NCBI GenBank assembly: GCA_003164475.1
Contig: PLTL01000025.1
Coordinates: 1 to 10,883 of the forward strand
Origin: Candidatus Dormiibacterota bacterium
GTDB lineage: Bacteria > Chloroflexota > Dormibacteria > UBA8260 > Bog-877
Reading direction: 5' to 3'
Length of the DNA stretch: 10,883 nt
A model generated the notes under the pieces. The model searched no databases. It was not told the origin of the DNA and saw nothing but the letters and a program-made list of their open reading frames with translations. The position numbers were made by a program, and so were the translations under genes. This document shows, in pieces, positions 1-6,412 of this stretch (position 1 is its first letter; every line of letters begins with the position of its first letter).

Positions 1-878
1 ACATTTACCAGGCCCAGGCCCTGGAAAAGCCCGGCGTGCACGTGGTTTACGGCATCGTGGGCCTCAAGACGCACACGAAAACGTCGCTGATCGTGCGCCA
101 GGACGCCGATGGCTTGCGCTGCTACGCGCACATCGGCACCGGCAATTACAACGCGGTCACCGCCCGCCTGTACACCGACTTCGGGCTCCTGACCGCCCGG
201 CCGGAGATCACCGCGGAGGTGGCCGACCTCTTCAACTACCTCACCGGCTACTCTCGGAAGCGCGATTACGATGATCTCTGGGTGGCCCCCATCAATGCCA
301 TCCAGAACTTCGAGCGCTTGGTGGATAGGGAGGTCGAGCACCACCGTCAGGGCCGTCCTGCCGGCCTGCTCCTCAAGGTCAACGGCCTCACCGACGAGAG
401 GGCCATTCAGGCCCTCTACCGAGCCTCCCAGGAGGGGTTGCCGATCCGCCTCCTGGTGCGGGGGATCTGTGCCCTGCGGCCCGGGGTCGAGGGGGTCAGC
501 GACACCATCCAGGTCCACAGCGTGATCGGCCGCTTCCTGGAGCACGGCCGCGCTTTCGTCGCCGAGAACGGAGGCCGACCGGAGGTGCTGGTGGGCTCCG
601 CCGACCTGATGGGACGCAACCTCTATCGCCGGGTGGAGTGCGCCGTGCCCTTGCTCGATCCCCAGGCTCGGGACGAGGTCCGGGAGGTCCTGGAACTTAG
701 CTGGGCCGACCGGCGGCAGAGCTGGAATCTGCAGCCGGACGGCGACTGGACGCGGATCGATCCCGGCTCCACCGACCCGGGGATCCAGGAGGAGCTGATT
801 CGGCGAGCCAGGGCCAGGCCCCTGGCCTGGGAGGGCAAGGGAAGGAGGGCCGCTGGAGTTGGACCAAGCCGAGGCTAG
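1..878 (+). CDS. ppk1: Polyphosphate kinase 1, C-terminal part (5' end outside window)
   Basis: PPK1 reversibly transfers the gamma-phosphate of ATP onto a growing polyphosphate chain. The reading frame is open from base 3, so the start and the N-terminal domains lie upstream of the window. About 291 C-terminal residues are visible. Family landmarks are VGLKTHTK, YAHIGTGNYN, TARLYTDFGLLTA, RGICALRPG, IGRFLEHGRAF and GSADLMGRN. The two histidines corresponding to E. coli His435 and His592 are at codons 72-74 (KTHTK) and 543-545 (FLEHGR); their spacing of 157 residues equals that in the E. coli enzyme. The last ~45 residues are a poorly conserved basic tail. The gene's final 20 bp overlap the next gene, which suggests one operon with the PPOX protein and rpiA. 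Identification is by motif recognition and is very secure. Confidence 0.97.
   Translation, partial: IYQAQALEKPGVHVVYGIVGLKTHTKTSLIVRQDADGLRCYAHIGTGNYNAVTARLYTDFGLLTARPEITAEVADLFNYLTGYSRKRDYDDLWVAPINAIQNFERLVDREVEHHRQGRPAGLLLKVNGLTDERAIQALYRASQEGLPIRLLVRGICALRPGVEGVSDTIQVHSVIGRFLEHGRAFVAENGGRPEVLVGSADLMGRNLYRRVECAVPLLDPQARDEVREVLELSWADRRQSWNLQPDGDWTRIDPGSTDPGIQEELIRRARARPLAWEGKGRRAAGVGPSRG
842..848 (+). promoter_or_regulatory. Shine-Dalgarno site for the PPOX-fold gene
   Basis: AAGGAGG, a near-perfect anti-16S match, lies inside the 3' end of ppk1, ten bases before the TTG at 859. It is the main reason for choosing that TTG as the start of the next gene. It is the strongest ribosome site noticed in the window. 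Confidence 0.75.
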
Positions 879-1269
879 GGAGTTCATCTCCCAGAACCAC
901 CGGGCCGTGCTGGCAACCCGCCGGCGTGATGGCAGTCCCCAGCTCTCACCGGTCGTGGTCGCCGTCGGCGTCGGGGACGAGCTCACCGTGAGCAGCCGGG
1001 AGACCGCCGTCAAGACCAGGAACCTGCGCCGGGATCCCCGCTACGACCTGGTGGTGTTCACCGAGCAGTTCTTCGGCCCCTGGATCTCGATCCGAGGTCG
1101 CGCCGCGGTGATCTCCCTGCCCAACGCCCTGCCCGGGCTGGAGCGGTACTACCGGGCTGTCAGTGGAGAGCACCCCAACTGGGACGAGTACCGGGCTGCC
1201 ATGGTGAGCGAGCGCCGAGTTCTCCTCCAGCTCACCGTCGAAGATGTGGGCCCCAGGGTGAGCGGCTAG
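859..1269 (+). CDS. PPOX-class (F420-type) flavin-fold oxidoreductase, 136 aa
   Basis: A small split-barrel protein of the pyridoxamine 5'-phosphate oxidase superfamily. Its pattern matches the actinobacterial PPOX-class F420-dependent subfamily. Seen: an N-terminal helix, then AVLATRRRDGSPQLSPV (residues 16-32), a strand with VSSRETAVKTRNLRRDPR (45-61), and WISIRGRA (75-82), in the order usual for the family. Length (136 aa) is typical. Members reduce small organic substrates with F420H2 or bind flavin or heme; the substrate here cannot be read from sequence. The start is TTG, supported by AAGGAGG ten bases upstream; a CTG at 853 is a less likely alternative. It overlaps ppk1 by 20 bp and ends one base before rpiA, so translation is probably coupled. 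F420 rather than FMN use is inference from family resemblance. Confidence 0.88.
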   Translation: MDQAEAREFISQNHRAVLATRRRDGSPQLSPVVVAVGVGDELTVSSRETAVKTRNLRRDPRYDLVVFTEQFFGPWISIRGRAAVISLPNALPGLERYYRAVSGEHPNWDEYRAAMVSERRVLLQLTVEDVGPRVSG

Positions 1270-1270
1270 G

Positions 1271-1987
1271 GTGGCGCTCTCCTCCTCCCAGTTCCAGAGG
1301 GCCGCCGCCGAGGTGGCCGAACACGCCGCCACCCTGATCCAGCCGGGAATGAGGCTTGGTCTCGGCACCGGACGGATGGCCACCGCCTTCCTCGAGGCGC
1401 TGCGCCCCCGGATCGCGGCCGGCCTGAAGATCCGGGGCCTGTGCAGCTCGAAGGCCACCGAGGAGCGGGCTCGATCCATCGGCGTGGAGTTGCTCGCAGG
1501 CAGCGGGCTGCCGCTCGATCTCGACATCGACGGCGCCGACGAGTTCGACCCCCGGCTCAACCTGCTCAAGGGCGGGCACGGCGCGCTGCTCAGGGAGACG
1601 TTGGTGGCCGAGCGCAGCCGCCGCTTTTGGGTGCTCGCCGACCCCTCTAAGGCGGTGCAACGGCTCTGCTCCCGCAACCCGCTGCCGGTGGAGGTACTGC
1701 CCTTCGATTGGGAGGGCGTGGCCGCGTCCTGCCAGGAACGGTTGCCCTGCCGCTGTCAACTTCGAGGCGGGGTCGCCGACCCGTTCGTCACCGACAACGG
1801 CAACTACCTGCTGCACCTGGAGTTCCCGGGCGGCCTGACCGACCCGGGCGAGGCCGCCGCCCGGCTAAGCGCGATCGCGGGGGTGCTGGGACATGGTCTC
1901 TTCTTGGGGAAGGCCACAGCGGCGCTGGTCTCCGAGGGCCATGGGATCCAGGTTGTGGGCGATCTGGAGGCGGAGCGCGAGATCTGA
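1271..1987 (+). CDS. rpiA: Ribose-5-phosphate isomerase A
   Basis: Interconverts ribose 5-phosphate and ribulose 5-phosphate in the non-oxidative pentose phosphate pathway; cytosolic. The 238-residue length fits RpiA. Seen: phosphate-binding GLGTGR (30-35), SSKATEE (59-65), IDGADEFD (86-93) and LLKGGHGALLRE (98-109). Asp87, Asp90, Lys100 and Glu109 line up with E. coli active-site Asp81, Asp84, Lys94 and Glu103 at a constant offset of six. The usual KGGGGA/KGGGAA loop reads KGGHGA, a small deviation next to the catalytic lysine. The C-terminal DNGNYLLHLEF and GHGLFL segments are also typical. The start is GTG at 1271, one base after the upstream stop, with no clear ribosome site, which is consistent with translational coupling. 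A hairpin follows 13 bases after the stop. Confidence 0.97.
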   Translation: MALSSSQFQRAAAEVAEHAATLIQPGMRLGLGTGRMATAFLEALRPRIAAGLKIRGLCSSKATEERARSIGVELLAGSGLPLDLDIDGADEFDPRLNLLKGGHGALLRETLVAERSRRFWVLADPSKAVQRLCSRNPLPVEVLPFDWEGVAASCQERLPCRCQLRGGVADPFVTDNGNYLLHLEFPGGLTDPGEAAARLSAIAGVLGHGLFLGKATAALVSEGHGIQVVGDLEAEREI

Positions 1988-2000
1988 GCGCGACACCTCT

Positions 2001-2021
2001 GACCCCGGCTAGGCCGGGGTC
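2001..2021 (+). terminator. Hairpin terminator between convergent rpiA and membrane-protein gene
   Basis: GACCCCGGC (2001-2009), loop TAG, GCCGGGGTC (2013-2021): a perfect 9-bp stem. On the plus strand it is followed by a pyrimidine-rich CGTCTCTTCC tract, so it most likely ends the ppk1-PPOX-rpiA transcript. The last codons and stop codon of the minus-strand gene lie within it, with its TAG complementary to 2009-2011. It may act in both directions, though no U-tract is present on the minus side. Confidence 0.7.
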
Positions 2022-2521
2022 CGTCTCTTCCGATTGAGGCCCAGGCTGAGCCCCAGCGGGATCATCACCCCCAGGAAACCGGTGATCACGGCGATCCCGT
2101 TGGGAAGCTTGCGGGGGTTGGCCATCCCCACGAAGGAGAAGACTGACGAGACGAAGGCGGTGACCAGGATGAGGAAGATGGCCGCGATCAGGACCCGGGT
2201 GCCGTTCTCCTCACGACTGATCACGAAGTCGGGCCAGCGGCGGCGGACATACCGGTAGACGTTGACCGCGGTGAGGCTGTTGAGGACCAGCGCGCTGATG
2301 AAGGCGCTCACCGCGACCCCCCAGCGGAAGGCTCCCAGCTGCGAGATGACCCAGGCCGAGAAGTTGACCACCAGCAACCCCACCGGGGTGGCCAGCCCGA
2401 TCACCGGCAGGATGCAGGTCCGCCAGTCCTCAGGCAGCGGGATGAAGAGCCCGCTCTGGACGGGCCCGCGGCTACGCCTCAACCTGCTCACCTGGCCCGT
2501 GCCACTGCCTTCCTTGCTCAC
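2009..2521 (-). CDS. Hypothetical four-helix integral membrane protein, 170 aa
   Basis: Not recognised as a named family. The 170 residues start with a basic tail (RLRRSRG, 13-19), then four likely membrane helices at about 35-62, 66-91, 108-134 and 141-162, and end in a short basic NRKRRTPA tail. The loop between helices 2 and 3 carries RYVRRRWPDFVISREENG; by the positive-inside rule both termini and this loop are probably cytoplasmic. There is no Cys pair, metal motif or catalytic signature. The GTG start at 2521 is the first possible one, since an in-frame TGA lies three codons upstream. It has GAGGAG only about two bases before it, which is closer than usual. The gene is divergent from the MarP-like protease, about 95 bp from its preferred start, and convergent with rpiA. 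It could be a small envelope or stress protein, but the function is unknown. Confidence 0.8.
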   Translation of the reverse strand: MSKEGSGTGQVSRLRRSRGPVQSGLFIPLPEDWRTCILPVIGLATPVGLLVVNFSAWVISQLGAFRWGVAVSAFISALVLNSLTAVNVYRYVRRRWPDFVISREENGTRVLIAAIFLILVTAFVSSVFSFVGMANPRKLPNGIAVITGFLGVMIPLGLSLGLNRKRRTPA

Positions 2522-2616
2522 GTCTCCTCACCCGATCGCAACTGGGGGGCATTGTGACGAGGCTCGCCATCCCAGCGCTGGACCGTCGTCGGACCCCCGA
2601 TGATTGCAGACAGCCC

Positions 2617-3795
2617 ATGGACCTGATCGACCTCGCCATCATCGCCGGACTTGTCTATGCCGCGGTCCGCGGCTATCGCGGAGGCCTCACCTACACCCTC
2701 TTCTCGCTGCTCGGTCTCCTGGTGGGGCTGGCGCTGGGAGCCTGGGTCGCCACCTCCGTGCCCCCGCTGCTGGGGAACTTCACCCCCGCAGTCCGCGCCG
2801 GCATGGCGATCGCCCTGCTGGTGGCCCTGGCGCTGCTGGGGGACGGCCTGGGTACCTGGCTGGGGCGGCGGCTCCGGGTCACCGCGCTCCGCCGCCACCT
2901 GGGAATCGCGGACTCCCTGGCCGGGGTGGCCTGGGGGCTGGTGGTGGTGCTGGTGGCCAGCTGGTACCTGGGACTCACCTTCGCGACTGGGCCCTGGCCA
3001 CCGCTGGCGAGCCAGGTCCAGAAGTCGTCCATCCTCCGGGCACTGGCCCGTGAGTTCCCCCAGGATCCAGCCTGGCTGGGCGGCCTCCAGCACCTGCTCA
3101 GCACGGTTCCCTTCCCCGAGGTCTTCGCCAACCTGGCCCCGCCGCTGCCAGGCCAGGTTGCGGTTCCTGCCAGTCTGGCCGGGAACCAGGCGGTGGCGAC
3201 GGCCGCCTCGGAGACGGTCAAGGTGGTCAGCGTCGGCTGCGGGGGGCTCGAGGAGGGCAGCGGTTTCCCGGTCGCCAGCGGCCTGGTCCTGACCAACGCC
3301 CACGTGGTCGCCGGTGGCCACGCGATCACCGTGCTGGTGCCGGGACGCCCCGGAGCGCTCGGCGCCGAGGTGGTCCTCTTCGACCCCGAGCGGGACATCG
3401 CCCTGCTGCGGGTACCGGGGCTCCCCCTCTCCCCCATGACCATAGCCACCTCGGGGTCCAGGGCCACCCAGGGGGCAGTGATCGGCTATCCGGGAGGCGG
3501 CCCGGAGGCGGTGGTTCCGGGCGCAATCCGTGGTCAGATCGACGCCGTGGGCAGGGACATCTACTCCAACCAGATCGTCAGCCGAGAGATCTACGTGCTC
3601 CAGGCCAGCGTCATCCCCGGCAACTCCGGCGGGCCCTTCGTCAGCCTCCAGGGCCAGGTGCTGGGAGTGGTCTTCGCCAAGTCCGCGGTCACCGGCAACG
3701 AGGGCTACGCGCTCACCGCCGGGGAGATCCTGCCCGACATCGCCAGGGGCGAGTCGGCCACCGCGCCGGCGTCCACTCAGAGCTGCGTCGACTGA
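2617..3795 (+). CDS. MarP-like membrane serine protease (CvpA domain plus trypsin fold)
   Basis: A membrane-anchored extracytoplasmic serine protease resembling mycobacterial MarP (Rv3671c), which is needed for acid and oxidative stress resistance and cleaves a cell-wall hydrolase. Numbering from ATG 2617 (392 aa): four helices at about 4-18, 24-48, 60-79 and 97-120 form the CvpA-like region; a linker follows, then a chymotrypsin-fold domain from about 200. The triad is His229 in TNAHVV, Asp260 in ERDIALL and Ser337 in GNSGGP; the His-to-Ser distance of 108 equals that of MarP as I recall it. Cys208 (VGCGG) and Cys390 (SCVD) match the MarP disulfide, so a redox-sensitive clamp is plausible. 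ATG 2617 is preferred because MarP homologues begin with this first helix. A GTG at 2554 would add 21 unrelated residues and has a G-run before it. Substrate unknown. Confidence 0.93.
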   Translation: MDLIDLAIIAGLVYAAVRGYRGGLTYTLFSLLGLLVGLALGAWVATSVPPLLGNFTPAVRAGMAIALLVALALLGDGLGTWLGRRLRVTALRRHLGIADSLAGVAWGLVVVLVASWYLGLTFATGPWPPLASQVQKSSILRALAREFPQDPAWLGGLQHLLSTVPFPEVFANLAPPLPGQVAVPASLAGNQAVATAASETVKVVSVGCGGLEEGSGFPVASGLVLTNAHVVAGGHAITVLVPGRPGALGAEVVLFDPERDIALLRVPGLPLSPMTIATSGSRATQGAVIGYPGGGPEAVVPGAIRGQIDAVGRDIYSNQIVSREIYVLQASVIPGNSGGPFVSLQGQVLGVVFAKSAVTGNEGYALTAGEILPDIARGESATAPASTQSCVD

Positions 3796-3806
3796 CCGCT
3801 CGAGCA

Positions 3807-3834
3807 CTTAGGCTTACTAATTAGGTAAACTAAG
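3807..3834. promoter_or_regulatory. Imperfect palindrome, probable MarR operator and promoter region
   Basis: A 28-bp inverted repeat with arms CTTAG (3807-3811) and CTAAG (3830-3834) around a perfect central CTAATTAG (3817-3824). It is an AT-rich island in very GC-rich DNA and ends three bases before the MarR gene's GTG. MarR proteins typically bind such TTAG/CTAA palindromes in their own promoters, so autoregulation of the MarR-exporter operon is likely. A possible -35 CTGACC (3792-3797, overlapping the protease stop codon) and -10 ACTAAT (3816-3821) with an 18-bp spacer would put the operator over the -10. The promoter elements are weak guesses; the palindrome is directly visible. Confidence 0.65.
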
Positions 3835-3837
3835 CAT

Positions 3838-4308
3838 GTGACCACCCCCCGCATCTCCGCGCCGTCCCCCCCGCGTGAGACCGAGGAGCTGTCGGAGCTG
3901 GCGATCAAACTCCCCACCGTGCTCAGCCGCCTCCACCGCCGGCTGCGCCAGACCTACGAGCCGCTGGGGGTGCCCGCAGCCTACTACCCGGTCCTGATGT
4001 CACTGCTGGATCGGATCTCAGCCACCGTCAGCGAGCTGGCCGCCGCAGAGCAGGTCCGGGTGCCCTCGATGACCACACTCCTGGTCCAGATGGAGGCCGA
4101 CGGACTGATCCAGAAGGAGGTGGATCCCTCCGACCATCGCTTCATCCGGGTCTCGCTGAACCCCCGGGGTGCACTGGTGGCGCAGGCGGCGCGGCGGGAC
4201 CGCGGTGCCTGGTTCGCCCAGCGCCTCAATCACCTCAGCGCCCCCGAGATCTCCGCCCTGGAGCGGGCTCTTCCCGCCCTGGAGCACCTGGTGGGACTGG
4301 GCCGCTGA
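3838..4308 (+). CDS. MarR-family transcriptional regulator
   Basis: A dimeric winged-helix regulator of 156 aa, normal for the family. Seen: N-terminal dimerisation helix LAIKLPTVLSRLHRRLRQTY (21-40), a winged-helix core at about 48-110 with TVSELAAAEQVRVPSMTTLL holding helix-turn-helix and recognition helix (63-82), and a wing with DPSDHRFIRVSLNPRG (96-111) carrying the family's conserved Asp and Arg. C-terminal helices complete the dimer interface. The start is GTG at 3838; no Shine-Dalgarno is present, because the palindrome ends three bases upstream, so initiation may be leaderless or on a very short leader. The MFS exporter starts 17 bp after the stop, the classical MarR-exporter pairing. 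The likely job is ligand-relieved repression of that pump; the ligand is unknown. Confidence 0.93.
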   Translation: MTTPRISAPSPPRETEELSELAIKLPTVLSRLHRRLRQTYEPLGVPAAYYPVLMSLLDRISATVSELAAAEQVRVPSMTTLLVQMEADGLIQKEVDPSDHRFIRVSLNPRGALVAQAARRDRGAWFAQRLNHLSAPEISALERALPALEHLVGLGR

Positions 4309-4325
4309 CCGTCTCCACCAAGGCG

Positions 4326-5618
4326 ATGACGAGCTCGGTGAGGGCGGTCACCTCGCGCACCTTCCAGGCCCTGGGTACCCGCAACTACCGCTACTTCTTC
4401 GCCGGGCAGGCGGTCTCGGTCACCGGGAGCTGGCTCCAGACCACCGCCCAGGCCTGGCTCATCCTCCAACTCACCCACTCGCCCCTGATGCTGGGACTGC
4501 TGCTCACCGTCCAGTACCTCCCCAACCTGCTGCTCCAGCCCCTGGGAGGTCTGGTGGCCGACCGCTGGTCCAAGCGCGGAATCCTGATGCTGACCCAGAG
4601 TTGCTTCGCGGTCACGGCGGCGGTACTGGGGATCACCTCAGGGCTGGGCCTGGCCCACACCTGGGAGGTCTTCGCCCTGGTCCTGATGTTCGGTCTCATC
4701 AACGTGGTGGACGGGCCCGCCCGCCAGGCCTTCGTCCCCGAGATGGTCGGCGCCGAGCAGATGCCCAACGCGGTGGCGCTCAACTCGCTGGTCTTCAACG
4801 GTGCCCGGGTGGTCGGCCCCGCCCTGGCGGGAATCCTGATCGCCACCGTGGGAACCTCCTTCTGCTTCGACCTCAACGCGGTCTCCTACCTGGCGGTCAT
4901 CGGGGGGCTCTGGCTGATGCACCCCAGGGAGCTCCACACCAACCGCCGCCCCGCCGGCCCCAGGCCCGGCCTGATCGCCCAGGTCCGAGAGGGGGTGGGC
5001 TACGCGCGCCGGACTCCGGAGGTGGCTCTGGTGATCGTCATGATGGCGTTGGTCGGGACCTTCTCCTTCAACCTGACGGTGATGATCACGGCCCTGTCCC
5101 GCACCGGCCTCCACACCGCCGCCACTGGCTTTGGCCTCCTCAGCGCCGCCCTCGGCGTGGGGGCGTTGGCCGGCGCCGCCGGGGTCGCCTACGCCAGCCG
5201 GGCCTCGATGCGAGCCCTGCTGGCCGGCTGCGGGGTCTTCGGGCTCTTCCTGGCCCTGGCGGGCCAGATGTCTCGCCTGGAGCCGGCGATGGTGCTGCTG
5301 GCACTGGCCGGCGCCGGCATGATCGTCTACAGCGCCATGTCCAACAGCGTGGTCCAGTCCTTCACCCCGGGCCCGCTGCGGGGCCGGGTCATGTCCCTCT
5401 ACCTCTGGGTGTTCCTCGGCACCACCCCCTTGGGGAGCCTGCTCTTTGGGGCCATCGAGCAGGCCTGGGGCAGCCAGGTGGCGATGGGCCTGGCCGGGAG
5501 CGGGGCGATGCTGACGGCGCTGGGAGGCAGCATCTGGTGGAGCCGCGGATCGCGGCGGGAGCGGTCCTATCCCTCGGCGTCGGTGGCCGGACGGCCGACC
5601 GCCGCCCCGACCGCGTGA
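4326..5618 (+). CDS. MFS exporter (EntS-like MFS_3 type)
   Basis: A major facilitator superfamily transporter of 430 aa, probably a proton-driven exporter of drugs or small metabolites in the cytoplasmic membrane. Seen: motif A between helices 2 and 3, GGLVADRWSKR (74-84); DGPARQAFVPEMV (129-141); NSLVFNGARVVGPALAG (153-169); and PLRGRVMSLYLWVFLGTTPLG (350-370), all characteristic of the EntS-like MFS group. About ten to twelve hydrophobic segments can be traced, with a basic central loop at 200-230. The ATG at 4326 has only a weak AAGG nearby. It follows the MarR gene by 17 bp, so it is presumably that regulator's target. Its last 17 codons run antisense through the end of fabI; this tail (from about residue 405) is hydrophilic and probably dispensable. 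Substrate cannot be assigned. Confidence 0.93.
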   Translation: MTSSVRAVTSRTFQALGTRNYRYFFAGQAVSVTGSWLQTTAQAWLILQLTHSPLMLGLLLTVQYLPNLLLQPLGGLVADRWSKRGILMLTQSCFAVTAAVLGITSGLGLAHTWEVFALVLMFGLINVVDGPARQAFVPEMVGAEQMPNAVALNSLVFNGARVVGPALAGILIATVGTSFCFDLNAVSYLAVIGGLWLMHPRELHTNRRPAGPRPGLIAQVREGVGYARRTPEVALVIVMMALVGTFSFNLTVMITALSRTGLHTAATGFGLLSAALGVGALAGAAGVAYASRASMRALLAGCGVFGLFLALAGQMSRLEPAMVLLALAGAGMIVYSAMSNSVVQSFTPGPLRGRVMSLYLWVFLGTTPLGSLLFGAIEQAWGSQVAMGLAGSGAMLTALGGSIWWSRGSRRERSYPSASVAGRPTAAPTA

Positions 5619-6367
5619 TATCCGCCGTCGACGTGGACGATCTCTCCGGTGGTGGCCGGGAAGTAGTCGGATAGCAAGGCCACGATCGCCTTTCCGACCG
5701 GGACCGGGTCGCGCGCATCCCAGCCCAGCGGAGACTGCCGGGCAAAGATCTCGGGGAAGGTTGAGAAGCCGGGGATCCCCTTGGCCGCGGTGGTGTAGAT
5801 CGGGCCGGCGGACACCGCGTTGACCCGGATCCGGCGCCCGCCCAGGTACTGGGCCAGGTAGCGCACCACCGACTCCAGGGCAGCCTTCGAGACTCCCATC
5901 CAGTCATACCCGGGCCAGGCCAAGGTGGCGTCGAAGTCGAGGGTGACGATGCTCCCGCCACTCTCGGGGATCAGCGGCTCCAGGGCCACCGCCAACTGCT
6001 TCAGGGAGTAGGCGCTGACCCGGAGCGCGGTGGCGGCCGCCTCCCAGGGAGTGCGCAGGAAGGCCCCGCCGAGCGCTTCCGCCGGGGCGTAGGCCACTCC
6101 GTGGACCACCCCGTCCAGCTGCCACCCACGCCGACCGAGCTCGGCGGCGAGCTCCACGAAGTCCTGGTCCCGGGTGACGTCCAGCTCCAGGATGGTCGGC
6201 CTGGGCGAGAGCCGGGCCGCGGCCCGCTCGGTGAGCCTGAACGCCCTCCCGAAGGAGGTGAGCACCACCTCGGCGCCATCCTGCTGGGCCTGACGGGCGG
6301 CGGCGAACGGGAGCGAAGCCGGGGTCAGCACCCCGGTGACCAGCACCCGCTTCCCGGTGAGCAGCAT
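5567..6367 (-). CDS. fabI: Enoyl-[acyl-carrier-protein] reductase (NADH), InhA-like FabI
   Basis: Reduces trans-2-enoyl-ACP in the last step of each fatty-acid elongation cycle (FAS II); cytosolic SDR tetramer. Numbering from ATG 6367 (266 aa): cofactor loop LVTGVLTPASLPF (9-21), LELDV (60-64), LDGVVHGVAYAP (84-95), VSAYS (117-121), LDFDAT (143-148), catalytic Tyr154 and Lys161 in YDWMGVSK, AGPIYT (187-192) and FPATTGEI-VDGG (236-248). The Phe in LDFD and the Y-x6-K spacing match M. tuberculosis InhA (Phe149, Tyr158, Lys165). The substrate loop after AGPIYT is short, like E. coli FabI and about ten residues shorter than InhA. The usual SIGFAP segment reads GVAYAP. The frame is open upstream to 6613, but the extra 82 residues lack homology and run under the divergent LCP gene. 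No Shine-Dalgarno; a -10-like TAATCT ends eight bases before ATG. Confidence 0.95.
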   Translation of the reverse strand: MLLTGKRVLVTGVLTPASLPFAAARQAQQDGAEVVLTSFGRAFRLTERAAARLSPRPTILELDVTRDQDFVELAAELGRRGWQLDGVVHGVAYAPAEALGGAFLRTPWEAAATALRVSAYSLKQLAVALEPLIPESGGSIVTLDFDATLAWPGYDWMGVSKAALESVVRYLAQYLGGRRIRVNAVSAGPIYTTAAKGIPGFSTFPEIFARQSPLGWDARDPVPVGKAIVALLSDYFPATTGEIVHVDGGYHAVGAAVGRPATDAEG

Positions 6368-6412
6368 GGTGGCCAAGATTACCGCCCCGGCGGGGGCACG
6401 GGTCGTGGCCTG

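Noticed and set aside
2554..2616. GTG start giving a 21-residue longer MarP-like protein
   Set aside because: Kept only as an alternative. A G-run precedes it, but the extra residues are hydrophilic and non-homologous, and homologues start with the first membrane helix near ATG 2617.
2518..3807. Open frame of 429 codons on the minus strand opposite the MarP-like protease
   Set aside because: Antisense shadow with a Gln/Gly/Asp/His-rich low-complexity product. The opposite strand has the catalytic triad and membrane helices.
4169..5674. Open frame of 501 codons on the plus strand over the MarR end and exporter
   Set aside because: Different frame of the same strand as the exporter. The translation is dominated by Pro, Gly, Arg and Ala without motifs, while the exporter frame carries clear MFS signatures.
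6384..6397. GC-rich mini-hairpin GCCCC-GGCG-GGGGC upstream of fabI
   Set aside because: A five-base stem of pure G/C is expected by chance at this base composition, and nothing ties it to a function.
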